Shown here: one piece after another, positions 35,793 through 44,650 of the stretch
How the letters are laid out: each line of letters opens with the position of its first letter
Position numbering within the stretch: the first letter of the stretch is position 1
Assembly (NCBI GenBank): GCA_009797885.1
Contig: WNKP01000005.1
Coordinates: forward strand, 124,001-188,000
Length of the DNA: 64,000 nucleotides
Direction of reading: 5' to 3'
From: Flavobacteriaceae bacterium GF1
Lineage (GTDB): Bacteria; Bacteroidota; Bacteroidia; Flavobacteriales; Flavobacteriaceae
Made by a program: the position numbers and the translations under genes
The notes under the pieces: model-generated
Seen by the model: only the letters and a program-made list of their open reading frames with translations
Database searches by the model: none
Told to the model about the DNA's origin: nothing

Positions 35793-36343
35793 AAACTGGG
35801 AATTCCAGAGTAACGATCCATATGGTGTCCAGTCTGGATGGATTTATTGCCAAGAAGGACGGAAGCGTTTCATGGATGCATTCAAAAGATACATACCAGA
35901 AGGGAATTGAACTCTCTGATGAATATGTTGCCAACTTCCTCAAATCAATAGACTGTTACGTTATGGGTTCGCGGACCTATGAACAGGCCATTGAACTCGG
36001 TTGGCCGTATGGTGAAGTTCCCGTTTTTGTGTTTTCCAACAGAGCATTGAAATCCGATAAAAAGAGCGTGCGCTTCCTTTCAGGTGATCTGACCCAAATT
36101 GTGAATCACCAATTAAAACCAAGCTATAGGAACATTTGGATGGTTGGTGGGACCCTGTTAACAAAAGAATTTCTACGACTTGGATTGGCAGATGAAATTA
36201 ACATAACCATAATTCCAACGCTCTTGGGGGACGGTAAGCCCTTCTTTGATGATATTGGAAAGGAACTAGCATTGCACCTAAAAGATGTAACCCCCTTTAA
36301 GGATGGAATGGTTGAACTGGTGTATGGGATAAAAAAAGATTAA
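35789..36343 (+). CDS. Dihydrofolate reductase-fold (RibD C-terminal-like) protein
   Basis: 184 residues. Start VTIHMVSSLDGFIAKKDGSVSWM and the middle IWMVGGTLLTKEFLRLGLADEINITIIPTLLGDGKPFF are typical of the RibD C-terminal/DHFR-like group that binds NADPH. Members outside the riboflavin and folate pathways are uncharacterised. Coupled to the DUF2200 gene. Confidence 0.8.
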   Translation: MKTGNSRVTIHMVSSLDGFIAKKDGSVSWMHSKDTYQKGIELSDEYVANFLKSIDCYVMGSRTYEQAIELGWPYGEVPVFVFSNRALKSDKKSVRFLSGDLTQIVNHQLKPSYRNIWMVGGTLLTKEFLRLGLADEINITIIPTLLGDGKPFFDDIGKELALHLKDVTPFKDGMVELVYGIKKD

Positions 36344-36480
36344 AAATAGGACTAAAAATGAGTATAGTTCAGTACGCCTTGGAGCCGGAACAAACCCCAA
36401 TATTCCGTTTTGGTGCATCTGGGCATATAACCATTCATCAATGGTCAATTCCGCAACAACCACAAGATGCAAAGTAAAAT

Positions 36481-36888
36481 ATGGCCCAATTGAAAGTATC
36501 AGCAGAAAATCCGGTGGTGTATTTTGAAATACCTGTTGATGATATGGACCGGGCAATAAAATTTTATACCGCGGTATTCAACTTTAGTTTTGAAAAGCAA
36601 ATTATTGACCATAATGAAATGGCCTTGTTTCCCTTCACGGATGGACAAAGGGGAATTTCCGGTGCCTTGGCTAAAGGAGAGACGTACAAACCCGCAAAAA
36701 ACGGGGTGATTGTCTATTTTAAAACCCTGGATATTGAAAGTACCTTGGAACTTACCGTTAAAAACAACGGTCATGTGCTTTACCCAAAAACTTCAATCGG
36801 GGAACTTGGTTTTGTGGCGGAATTTGAGGACAGTGAAGGAAATCGAATTGCGCTGCACCAGACAAAAGAAGTAAAAAACAACAACTAA
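36481..36888 (+). CDS. VOC family protein
   Basis: 135 residues with one complete VOC unit: VVYFEIPVDDMDRAIKFYTAVFNFSFEKQ, then VIVYFKTLDIESTLELTVKNNGHVLYPKTSIGELGFVAEFEDSEGNRIALHQ. Metal ligands typical of the fold are partly present (Glu in EDSEGNRIALH). Likely acts on a small molecule. Stand-alone. Confidence 0.75.
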   Translation: MAQLKVSAENPVVYFEIPVDDMDRAIKFYTAVFNFSFEKQIIDHNEMALFPFTDGQRGISGALAKGETYKPAKNGVIVYFKTLDIESTLELTVKNNGHVLYPKTSIGELGFVAEFEDSEGNRIALHQTKEVKNNN

Positions 36889-36912
36889 GGTTTTGATCCT
36901 GGAACCGATGAC

Positions 36913-36957
36913 GGATTTTGCTATATTTCCCTTAAATTCAATATTGACACGCTAACT
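36913..36957. repeat. Intergenic repeat, copy 1
   Basis: This 45-bp stretch matches 38296-38340 at 37 of 45 positions, including GGATTTTGC at the left end and the core ATATTTCC. It lies before the DinB gene and contains TATATTTC (36922-36929). Confidence 0.55.
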
Positions 36958-36998
36958 GTTCCCAGTAGCACGGCGCTGTGGGTCATTAAAAACACGCT

Positions 36999-37520
36999 AT
37001 GAAACAAATAAAATGGTTTGAACGGAAATTCGACTTTTCGTTTGAACAAAATATTTTCCCTTCAATAATCGAGAGGCTCTCCGGTACCCCTATACGGTTA
37101 AAATCAAAAATTGGGGAAATTCCACCAGAGCTCCTAGAACCCAAGTTTGAGGGTAAATGGTCCATCAAAGAAAATATTGGACATCTTATTGATCTGGAAC
37201 CCTTATGGCAAGGACGACTTGATGATATATTGGAAGGCAAGGAATATCTAAGGGCAACCGACCTGAACAATACCAAAACGGACATTGCACAACATAACAA
37301 AGTTGATATTGCCCGATTATTATCCCAATTCGTAGCGCTTCGGAAAGAAACATTGCACAAACTAGGGGCATTAAAGGAAGTGGATATCTATAAAACCGCA
37401 TTGCATCCAAGACTTGAAAAACCCATGCGAACGATGGATTTGTTCTTATTTGTTGCCGAACACGATGACCACCATTTAAGCCGGATAACAGCAATAATGG
37501 CCGACCACAACAAGATATAA
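36999..37520 (+). CDS. DinB family protein
   Basis: 173 residues, a four-helix bundle with His residues positioned as metal ligands (KENIGHLIDLEPLWQ; VAEHDDHHLSRITAIM). Second DinB-type gene in the window, not closely similar to that at 6326. Function unassigned. Confidence 0.7.
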   Translation: MKQIKWFERKFDFSFEQNIFPSIIERLSGTPIRLKSKIGEIPPELLEPKFEGKWSIKENIGHLIDLEPLWQGRLDDILEGKEYLRATDLNNTKTDIAQHNKVDIARLLSQFVALRKETLHKLGALKEVDIYKTALHPRLEKPMRTMDLFLFVAEHDDHHLSRITAIMADHNKI

Positions 37521-37694
37521 ACTGCATTGAAACAATTGGTGATCGCAACAACCGTTGGCAGTAATGAATGCAAAGACCAGCAGCGGATAAGACCCTATTA
37601 CTTCACAAAATCATGGTTTATGGCAGAAACAGTTTACCCTAAAAACACATCTAAGGTTATTGTTGAAAGTATAGCCATTGAATACCAGGGTGCG

Positions 37695-38168
37695 ATGGTG
37701 AAAGCAAAAAGACTGACCGTTTCGTCCAGAATCCCAATGGCCATTGAAAGCGCTTGGGAGAATGTCCAAACTCCGGAACTCCTGCAATTTGTTGCCAAAG
37801 GAATGATCAGGTTTCAACCGACCGATGGTGGATTTCCAAAAAAATGGCAAATGGGGCGCACCTATGGGGCCAAAATGGGAATCTTTGGCTTTTTACCCTT
37901 TGGGGGAACACATTATTTAAAAATTGAGCGAATTGATAACAGTACGTACGAAATAGAAACCCGGGAATGGGACAAAAGTGCAAAGGTTTGGAACCATATG
38001 GTACGATTAAAGGACCTGGGAAATAATTCAATTTACTATGAAGACTCCATCGTAATCTACGGGGGATTACTCACTGGGTTTATCACAACCTTTGCAAAGG
38101 TTTTCTATAAACACAGACAGAGGAGATGGCAAATCGTAGCGAAGGAAAAAATGATCTTTGGAAAATAA
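37695..38168 (+). CDS. SRPBCC-like protein
   Basis: About 157 residues if started at ATG 37695, where the ligand-binding fold begins (RLTVSSRIPMAIESAWENVQTPELLQF). The open frame extends to 37527, but that part contains the leader motif CCGTTGGCAGTAATG (37552-37566) and looks non-coding; ATG 37620 is an alternative start. START-like hydrophobic-ligand fold; role unknown. Confidence 0.6.
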   Translation: MVKAKRLTVSSRIPMAIESAWENVQTPELLQFVAKGMIRFQPTDGGFPKKWQMGRTYGAKMGIFGFLPFGGTHYLKIERIDNSTYEIETREWDKSAKVWNHMVRLKDLGNNSIYYEDSIVIYGGLLTGFITTFAKVFYKHRQRRWQIVAKEKMIFGK

Positions 38169-38295
38169 GCTACGCCGTTCCACAATTGGTATAAAATAGG
38201 TTGAGGACTTCGTTTGCCCTAGTGTTCGGCCCTTCTCAGGTTTGGATAGGGCACTTCCAGTTCCGTTACCGGAAATTTTACGCAGCATCGACTTC

Positions 38296-38340
38296 GGATT
38301 TTGCCATATTTCCTTTAAATTCAACATAAGCACGTCAACT
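38296..38340. repeat. Intergenic repeat, copy 2
   Basis: Match to 36913-36957 (37 of 45). Ends 15 nt before ATG 38355. A shorter relative, GGAATTTTACTATATTTCC, occurs at 39482-39500. Confidence 0.55.
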
Positions 38341-38354
38341 ACTTTGCAGATTGT

Positions 38355-39302
38355 ATGCCAAGTGTGTTGCCCAAAGAACTGCCAATGCTAGAAAATCGGC
38401 AAAAAATAATTGAACGAATTTTTGATCGGAGCGATGGGGATGGGCTGTGGGAGTTAATTCCCAAAACCCACAAATACTATCCCGACTATTTGCACTATGT
38501 CCCTAATTATAAGGCATCCCTTTGGACATTGCTCTTATTGGCAGAACTTGAATGTAAAAGGGATGATCAAAGGGTAACGAAACCGCTTGAAGAAATTAAA
38601 AACCATTTATTTGATGAGGACCATGGTATCTATACGCTAAAAGAAGACCATTTCCCCATACCCTGCCTTAATGGGAATATGCTCTATATAGATTGTTATT
38701 TTAATGGAAAACCAGATGAAAAAAGCGAACGCCTTTTGGATTTCTTTTGTAGAAATCAGCGATTTGATGATGGCGCGTATGAGGAACCCAAAAACCCGTT
38801 CTGTTCCAATAAGAGCTGCTATGGAAAACACACGTGCTACTGGGGGGTGGTTAAGCTGTTAAAGGGAATATCATTTATACCTAAGCAATACAGAAATAAA
38901 GCCGTAATGGAACTCAGACAAAAATGTGTTGATTTTGTCTTAAAACATAAGGTGTGCTATAGTTCGAACCATCCGTCAAAACTAATGATTTCGAAATTGG
39001 ATCATTTGACCTTCCCCAATTTTTATAAAGGGGATTTTTTAGAGATTTTATGGCTATTAAAACGTGAGGAAATCCATTCAAGGAAACTGGTACCGGCATT
39101 GGAGTTGTTAAAGTCGAAACAAAGAAGTGATGGGATGTGGGAATTGGAAAGAAAAATGAACAATATGGTGGTATCCATAGGAAACGTAAACCAACCCAAC
39201 CCATTTGTAACAAAAAGGGCAAATGAAGTTTTGGATTATTATAAAAACAATACTTCAGGAGAAACTGTGCAGGACGAACAAAAGCCCAGAAACGGGAGTT
39301 GA
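38355..39302 (+). CDS. Prenyltransferase-like alpha-alpha toroid protein
   Basis: 315 residues, cytoplasmic, with helical repeats: ASLWTLLLLAELECKRDD near residue 55, FFCRNQRFDDGAYEEP, and LKSKQRSDGMWELERKMNN near residue 265, the latter like a QW repeat. Several Cys and His (CSNKSCYGKHTCYW) form an unusual local cluster that could bind metal. Function unknown. Confidence 0.5.
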   Translation: MPSVLPKELPMLENRQKIIERIFDRSDGDGLWELIPKTHKYYPDYLHYVPNYKASLWTLLLLAELECKRDDQRVTKPLEEIKNHLFDEDHGIYTLKEDHFPIPCLNGNMLYIDCYFNGKPDEKSERLLDFFCRNQRFDDGAYEEPKNPFCSNKSCYGKHTCYWGVVKLLKGISFIPKQYRNKAVMELRQKCVDFVLKHKVCYSSNHPSKLMISKLDHLTFPNFYKGDFLEILWLLKREEIHSRKLVPALELLKSKQRSDGMWELERKMNNMVVSIGNVNQPNPFVTKRANEVLDYYKNNTSGETVQDEQKPRNGS

Positions 39303-39555
39303 CCCTAATTCCATTGCTAACCTCGGGGTCACTTGTTCCGGGATTAGAGGCCACTCATAACCGATACCTAATGGCGGCAAACACGATTTTAGCATAGCAT
39401 GATTTAGCAGCCAATGAAGGGACCAATGGGCAATACCGATCATCGCCAATGGAAGACGCCGCTTTCCCTGCAATACCTGAAGGAATTTTACTATATTTCC
39501 TTAAAATTCCCCCGACATCACACAACCTTCTAAATGTAACTTTTAAAACACCCAT

Positions 39556-40164
39556 ATGTCACCCTTTACAACAAAGCTAATCGAGTTTTTAATGCAGGAA
39601 TGGAACTTTTTTGGAAACCCTGAAATTAGATTGAACGGAACCGTCAAAGATGGCATAAAGGAATACCAGGACGGTGCATGGCAGAGAGTGGCCGATTATT
39701 GGGAATTTATTGGTGGCCCGTATAAGAACCTCACCGGAAAGGACCGGGGGACCCCATGGTCGGCGGCATTTATATCGTTTGCATTCAACCAAGCAGGCGC
39801 TGGGAACCTATTTCCTTATTCTGCCGGGCATGCAACATACATTAACCAAGCGATCAGGAATTTCGACAACAACCAGTTGAATGCACCAATTGTGGGAAGA
39901 AAATTAAAAGATTACCCACTCAAACCAGGAGACCTGATCGGATATTGGAGGGGCGAAAGAAAGATCACTGTTGAAAATGCCAGAAGGATCGGATGGTATC
40001 AAAGCCATACGGATATTGTGGTGGAAGTAGGTCGAAACCATGCCTATGTCATAGGAGGGAACGTTATGCATTCCGTCACACGGAGACAGGTGCGATTAAA
40101 TAACAATGGTGAGTTAACGGACAGAAGAAAAAATTGGTTTGTCGCCATTCAAAACAATATTTAG
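39556..40164 (+). CDS. DUF2272 family protein
   Basis: 202 residues without a signal peptide. The DUF2272 signature is WSAAFISFAFNQAGAGNLFPYSAGHATYINQAI, followed by YPLKPGDLIGYWRG and TDIVVEVGRNHAYVIGGNV. The fold resembles NlpC/P60-type peptidases, but a catalytic Cys is not seen at the usual place (AAF in place of a CxxF-like start), so peptidase activity is uncertain. Confidence 0.7.
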   Translation: MSPFTTKLIEFLMQEWNFFGNPEIRLNGTVKDGIKEYQDGAWQRVADYWEFIGGPYKNLTGKDRGTPWSAAFISFAFNQAGAGNLFPYSAGHATYINQAIRNFDNNQLNAPIVGRKLKDYPLKPGDLIGYWRGERKITVENARRIGWYQSHTDIVVEVGRNHAYVIGGNVMHSVTRRQVRLNNNGELTDRRKNWFVAIQNNI

Positions 40165-40206
40165 AATTCCAGTAAAAGGGAAAAACCGAACTCAAATGGG
40201 CATACA

Positions 40207-40689
40207 ATGACCATTAGAAAAATTAAGGCAAATGAGCTAAACTTCTTGGCGGACATGCTTTATGAAGCATTGTTTGTCCCGGAAGGTCATGAACCCTTTC
40301 CCAAGGAGATCATTCACGATAGGTCGTTGTCCAAATACATAGATAATTGGGGCAAGGACAAATACGATATCGCTTTTGTGGTGGAAATTGACCGTCAATT
40401 GGTCGGGGCAATTTGGGGACGACTATTGACCCAGGAAAACAAAGGGTACGGATTTGTTGACAACAATACGCCTGAATTGAGCATAGCAGTAAAATCCGGG
40501 TATCGCAATAAGGGAATTGGAACGGAATTGATGCGTACAATAGCTTCTGAGTACAAAAAGATCGGGGTCGACCAATTATCCTTAAGTGTCGATATGGCCA
40601 ATCCTGCCTCCAACCTTTACAAAAGACTGAGATACAAAATTGTTGAAGAAACCGAAACGTCATGGACAATGAAAAAGGAAATAGGATAA
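40207..40689 (+). CDS. GNAT family N-acetyltransferase
   Basis: 160 residues. The acetyl-CoA-binding motif is GYRNKGIGTELMRTI (about 98-112), preceded by LSIAVKS and followed by LSVDMANPASNLYKRLRYKIVEET. Cytoplasmic; acceptor unknown. It follows the DUF2272 gene by 42 bp and may be co-transcribed. Confidence 0.85.
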   Translation: MTIRKIKANELNFLADMLYEALFVPEGHEPFPKEIIHDRSLSKYIDNWGKDKYDIAFVVEIDRQLVGAIWGRLLTQENKGYGFVDNNTPELSIAVKSGYRNKGIGTELMRTIASEYKKIGVDQLSLSVDMANPASNLYKRLRYKIVEETETSWTMKKEIG

Positions 40690-40794
40690 AGGACGTACGA
40701 GATGGTATTTATCCATTGGCCTACGGCCTTTCCACTCATAAGTAAAAAAACATGCCCTGAGAGGGATAGCCATTAATTCGATGTTGGTTTTCCT

Positions 40795-40802
40795 TATATT
40801 TC
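40795..40802 (+). promoter_or_regulatory. TATATTTC box before an AraC-type gene
   Basis: 56 nt before ATG 40851; the same TATATTTCC occurs before the genes at 36999 and 39556, and as CATATTTCC before 38355. Confidence 0.35.
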
Positions 40803-40850
40803 CCAAAAAATCGCCGAACTTCCCGGTGGGTATTCACAATAATTTGACCG

Positions 40851-41681
40851 ATGAAACTAAAGGATATTGCAGCTTTCAATCAATACACCGGGGCAAAACC
40901 TCCAAAACATAAATCGATTGACATTGGTTCTTATCCCAAGGACTTTTTATTGGCTTCCCCACCCGTTTATCCCAATTTTTACCGTATTTCCATCAAGTAC
41001 GGTTTAGAAAATGAAAGCGATAAGGGGTTCATGTATTTTTCAAGTCCCAATCAACCCATTACATGGGAAACAAAAACGCCATGGAGGGGGTACTACATTC
41101 AACTTACGGAAGCTATTTTTTCCAATCATCAGCATTTGGCCTATTCCTTCCTTACCTATGGACTGCATGAACCGCTTTATTTGGAGAAGGACGAGGAAAC
41201 CATCATAACCCAATTGTTCCGGGGCGCGTTAAAGGAATATGAAAGGGAAAACTTTTCCCTGAATCTCCTGGTGGCCTATTGTAACCTTTTATTTGCCCAT
41301 GTTTCAAGATTTTATGAGCGGCAATTTGGGGAAAGAAAGGAACAATACAATACATTGATCAACAACTTCTTTAGCCTTTTGAACTCCTACTATGACAACG
41401 ATAATGTCCAAAATATCGTTCAACCCACGGTAAGCTATTTTGCCAATAAACTGAACGTTACACCAAATTATTTGAGCGACTTAATAAAATTCCACACTGG
41501 GAAACCTGTTTTGGAACATATCCATGTACAAATCATAGACACCGCAAAACGTCGCTTAAAACATGATGAACTGACTATTTCAGAGGTGGCCTATGGATTG
41601 GGGTTTGAATATCCGAATTACTTTTCCCGTTTGTTTAGAAAAGCAACCGGAAAATCCCCCTCGAGCTTCCGAAATCAGTAA
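40851..41681 (+). CDS. AraC-family transcriptional regulator
   Basis: 276 residues. N-terminal cupin-like part and a C-terminal two-HTH domain (VSYFANKLNVTPNYLSDLIKFHTGKPVLEHI and ISEVAYGLGFEYPNYFSRLFRKATGKSPSSFR). Likely regulates the alpha/beta hydrolase that starts 90 bp downstream on the same strand, a common pairing. Confidence 0.85.
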   Translation: MKLKDIAAFNQYTGAKPPKHKSIDIGSYPKDFLLASPPVYPNFYRISIKYGLENESDKGFMYFSSPNQPITWETKTPWRGYYIQLTEAIFSNHQHLAYSFLTYGLHEPLYLEKDEETIITQLFRGALKEYERENFSLNLLVAYCNLLFAHVSRFYERQFGERKEQYNTLINNFFSLLNSYYDNDNVQNIVQPTVSYFANKLNVTPNYLSDLIKFHTGKPVLEHIHVQIIDTAKRRLKHDELTISEVAYGLGFEYPNYFSRLFRKATGKSPSSFRNQ

Positions 41682-41771
41682 TTTGTATCCGAACACCCTT
41701 TATTTGTTTTCATAGTCATTGGCCTGTCCTATCGAAATTTACAGTAGTAATTTCATTAAAAATCCAGCCTT

Positions 41772-42791
41772 ATGGCATTTAAAAGAACATTAGACTACAC
41801 AACGGACAATACCCTGGAGGGAAGAATGGGAAAAGAAGCCTTTAATAAGGCCCTGGAGCAACAAAAAAACATCTCGGAAAAAGAATACGCAACTATTACA
41901 TATTTGGCGGAGTTCGCTGTTCGCCCCATGTTCAGAACACCTGTCCACAAGACCCCCAGTGCCCATGGAATGCATCAGTGGGAGGACATCCATTTCCCTT
42001 CCAGCGATGGAACACCATTGGAAGGATGGTACATTCCTTCAATACTGGGTGAATCGGACAAACTAATCATCATCAACCATCCCATGCCCATGAGCCGCTC
42101 GGGTTTTACAGGGCACCTAGGCGAGCCCTTCTCAAGTGTGGACACCTTGGAAATTGATTTTGTTGCGCATATGAAACACTTATCCGAAGCAGGATACAAT
42201 ATTTTGGCTTATGATTTAAGAAACCATGGCAATAGTGGCGCCGCAAATGGTGGAATTTGTGGTATTGGGCGTTATGAGTGGCGCGATGTGGTAGGTGCAC
42301 AAAACTATGTAAACAATCATCCCAAACTCAGTAGGATGAAATGCGGATTATACAATCGTTGTACCGGTGGGAATGCTGCCTATGAAGCCATGTATCGACA
42401 GCCCGAACTATTTGAGAATATCCTATGCTTTTTTGGACCAATGACCGTGTCCATGACGGCTTTGATGACTTCGTTTGCAGGATTGATGGGACTGGAAAAG
42501 TATATGGAACTCATGGACCTGGAGCAACTGAAACTAGGTGGCTTTACGAACGGTGAAATGCATCCCCAGAATTACGCGCAGGCCGTTAAAGTCCCTTATT
42601 TTATGGCCGAAGTATTGGATGATGATTGGACGGACAATCCCCGTGATGCCCAAGAAATATTTGATAACATCAGCGCAACGGACAAGGAATTGTTCTGGAT
42701 CGAAAATACAAACCGTAGATTCGATGGATACAATTATTTTGGGGTACATCCTGAAAAGATGATTGCCTTTTTTGACAGGCATATGAAATAG
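41772..42791 (+). CDS. Alpha/beta hydrolase with NRCTGG in place of the GxSxG elbow
   Basis: 339 residues with an alpha/beta hydrolase core: IHFPSSDGTPLEGWYIPS, KLIIINHPMPMSRSG, YNILAYDLRNHGNSG. At the position of the nucleophile elbow (usually GHSMGG) the sequence is NRCTGGNAAYEAM with Cys197 as the candidate nucleophile. Candidate Asp residues are in VLDDDWTDNP and a candidate His is in YFGVHPEKM. It resembles dienelactone-hydrolase-like enzymes that use Cys, but true activity cannot be read. No signal peptide. Confidence 0.7.
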   Translation: MAFKRTLDYTTDNTLEGRMGKEAFNKALEQQKNISEKEYATITYLAEFAVRPMFRTPVHKTPSAHGMHQWEDIHFPSSDGTPLEGWYIPSILGESDKLIIINHPMPMSRSGFTGHLGEPFSSVDTLEIDFVAHMKHLSEAGYNILAYDLRNHGNSGAANGGICGIGRYEWRDVVGAQNYVNNHPKLSRMKCGLYNRCTGGNAAYEAMYRQPELFENILCFFGPMTVSMTALMTSFAGLMGLEKYMELMDLEQLKLGGFTNGEMHPQNYAQAVKVPYFMAEVLDDDWTDNPRDAQEIFDNISATDKELFWIENTNRRFDGYNYFGVHPEKMIAFFDRHMK

Positions 42792-42929
42792 GACCTCCAG
42801 TAACAATACAGTTATGACGCAACGCGCATAGGTGTTGGGCATGGAAAAATGAATTACGGCGGTCAATGGTTTGGATGCTGGTTCCACGCAACCAAACCAT
42901 TGTTTTCATATCATTATAGAAAACAGTTT

Positions 42930-43385
42930 ATGAAAGCCCTTTACCTAACAAAAATGATATGCGTTGTAGTTGCCCTTTGTCTTTCCGTTGGTTGCTCAAA
43001 AGATGATACTGAGGTTTCATATGATTTGGCGGGAAACTGGAAAGTAGTTTACTACATGGACGGTAGCGAGACCATAACCAAAACAGATGAAAATACTTGG
43101 CCCGATATCAACAACGGAGACGTTACCGCAAATTTTACAGAACCGGATGATGACGGGGAGGGAGCTATTTCCGGAATTACGGTCACCAATGCCTACCAGG
43201 GGAACTATACCCTTGGAGCAGAGGGAGAAATAACCATTGGACCGGTCGCCACTACATTTATCAATGAACCCGAATGGACGAATTTATTCCGTATCAGTGG
43301 AGCGCAAAATTACGAGGTCAAGAACTCAAGACTTTTTATCTACTATAATGATGGGCAAAATGCAATTGTCCTTGAACGAAATTAG
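42930..43385 (+). CDS. Lipocalin-like lipoprotein
   Basis: About 151 residues from ATG 42930, which opens a lipoprotein signal (ICVVVALCLSVGC, Cys about residue 22). The mature part begins with YDLAGNWKVVYYMDGSE, typical of small lipocalin-like or META-type proteins, and is beta-rich. Function unknown. Confidence 0.6.
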   Translation: MKALYLTKMICVVVALCLSVGCSKDDTEVSYDLAGNWKVVYYMDGSETITKTDENTWPDINNGDVTANFTEPDDDGEGAISGITVTNAYQGNYTLGAEGEITIGPVATTFINEPEWTNLFRISGAQNYEVKNSRLFIYYNDGQNAIVLERN

Positions 43386-43480
43386 TACCCCATTTTTTCA
43401 CATTGACTAAAAAGTCATGCCCAAATGGGTTTCCCATTAATAGCTTTTCAGAATTTGAGGGAAAACTTAGTGCAATCCAT

Positions 43481-43488
43481 TATCTTTA
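43481..43488 (+). promoter_or_regulatory. Promoter-like box TATCTTTA (GCAATCCATTATCTTTA)
   Basis: TTG 23 nt upstream completes a plausible flavobacterial promoter. It lies 120 nt before ATG 43601. The leader includes TCCCC-TGTT-GGGGA and CCGCTAGTACCCATTG at 43568-43583. Confidence 0.5.
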
Positions 43489-43600
43489 ACATCAAGCGGG
43501 CGCTTCCTTTTGGCTCCCCTCCCCTGTTGGGGATCAAGGCTTTTGGAGGCCGGAACCACGGAAGTAACCGCTAGTACCCATTGAAATTAACAAACGAATA

Positions 43601-44023
43601 ATGAAAACCATTATTTGGAAACTACATCTAAAATCATCGCCCAATATTGTTTTTGATTTACTGACCACTTCCGAAGGAAGGGCAAAATTCTGGTCCGAAG
43701 AAGCGACAGAAGAAAACGGTGTAATTCACTTCCTGTTTCCCAATGGTCAGACCTGTCATAGTAAGATACTACGGCATACACCCAATAAAGAATTTCATAT
43801 CGTCTATTTTGATAGTTTGGTCAAATTCTCCCTAACTCCTTCCGAAGGTAACGGAACGGACCTGACCATGACCAATGAAAACGTAATGGAAAGTGATTTT
43901 TCCGAAGTAAAGGCTGGATGGGTCTCCGTTCTCATGAATCTTAAAGCAGTAGCCGATTTTCAGTGCGATTTAAGAACCCATGACCCAAAAAGAACCTGGG
44001 ATCAGGGATATGCCGATAATTAA
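43601..44023 (+). CDS. SRPBCC/AHSA1-like protein
   Basis: 140 residues: IIWKLHLKSSPNIVFDLLTTSEGRAKFWSEEA at the start and a C-terminal helix VKAGWVSVLMNLKAVADFQ. Ligand-binding fold; last gene of the continuous plus-strand run. Confidence 0.7.
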   Translation: MKTIIWKLHLKSSPNIVFDLLTTSEGRAKFWSEEATEENGVIHFLFPNGQTCHSKILRHTPNKEFHIVYFDSLVKFSLTPSEGNGTDLTMTNENVMESDFSEVKAGWVSVLMNLKAVADFQCDLRTHDPKRTWDQGYADN

Positions 44024-44125
44024 TGAAAAAACATGGTGCCAGGGATTTTTACAAAATGCTGGGGCTCCTGTTCAACGCAAGGGAAACTAAATTATAATTA
44101 TCCAAAAAAACCAAGGGACAAGAGA

Positions 44126-44644
44126 TCATAGTACTTCGCCCCTCGCCGGATATCCGGATTTTACGATATAATCAACCGCTTTTACAAAAGAAGCAAGATA
44201 AGGTCTTCCCCAGGGATTGCTGTTCACGGCCGCATAATAAACCTCGTTGTTGGCATCGATGAGGAAAAGTCCGGGCTCGCTAAAAATATCGGGTTCACCC
44301 TCCTTTACCGCACTACTGATATACAGACCCCATTTTTTCGCAGTTTCCAAATCGAGCTTATAGCCCATTGTTAAATCCTTCAATGCCCAATCCTTTCTGG
44401 ACAAACGCGCCCTTTTTTCTGAATCCATGCTAACCGCCACAACATTGACCCCACGTTCTTGAAAATCTGGGAGCAATGCTTCCAGTTGCTGTAGGTATTT
44501 CTTGCATATGGGACAATGTAATCCCCTGTAGAAAACGACTAACGTAAAACTTTGGGGATTTTGTTCATTTAAATGCCATTGCCTTCCATCCAACAATGGA
44601 AACTTCAAATTTGGCGCCTTATGTTTTGGTGTTGGTCTGTTCAT
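44126..44644 (-). CDS. AhpC/TSA-type peroxiredoxin-like protein
   Basis: 172 residues. Thioredoxin-fold with CPIC as the active motif (LVVFYRGLHCPICKKYLQQLE) and VNVVAVSMDSEKRARLSRKDW. It belongs to the peroxiredoxin-like group that reduces peroxides or disulfides in the cytoplasm. It starts 6 bp after the stop of the quinone reductase gene, so both form one operon divergent from an HxlR regulator. Confidence 0.8.
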   Translation of the reverse strand: MNRPTPKHKAPNLKFPLLDGRQWHLNEQNPQSFTLVVFYRGLHCPICKKYLQQLEALLPDFQERGVNVVAVSMDSEKRARLSRKDWALKDLTMGYKLDLETAKKWGLYISSAVKEGEPDIFSEPGLFLIDANNEVYYAAVNSNPWGRPYLASFVKAVDYIVKSGYPARGEVL

Positions 44645-44650
44645 GAGGTG

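Noticed and set aside
37527-37694. N-terminal extension of the SRPBCC frame at 37695
   Set aside because: The stretch holds the leader motif CCGTTGGCAG and has no similarity to the fold, so it is treated as leader.
13522-44023. Classical integron or CALIN
   Set aside because: No integron integrase, and the intergenic foldbacks do not keep the strict attC R and L boxes, so only a loose cassette-like reading is offered.
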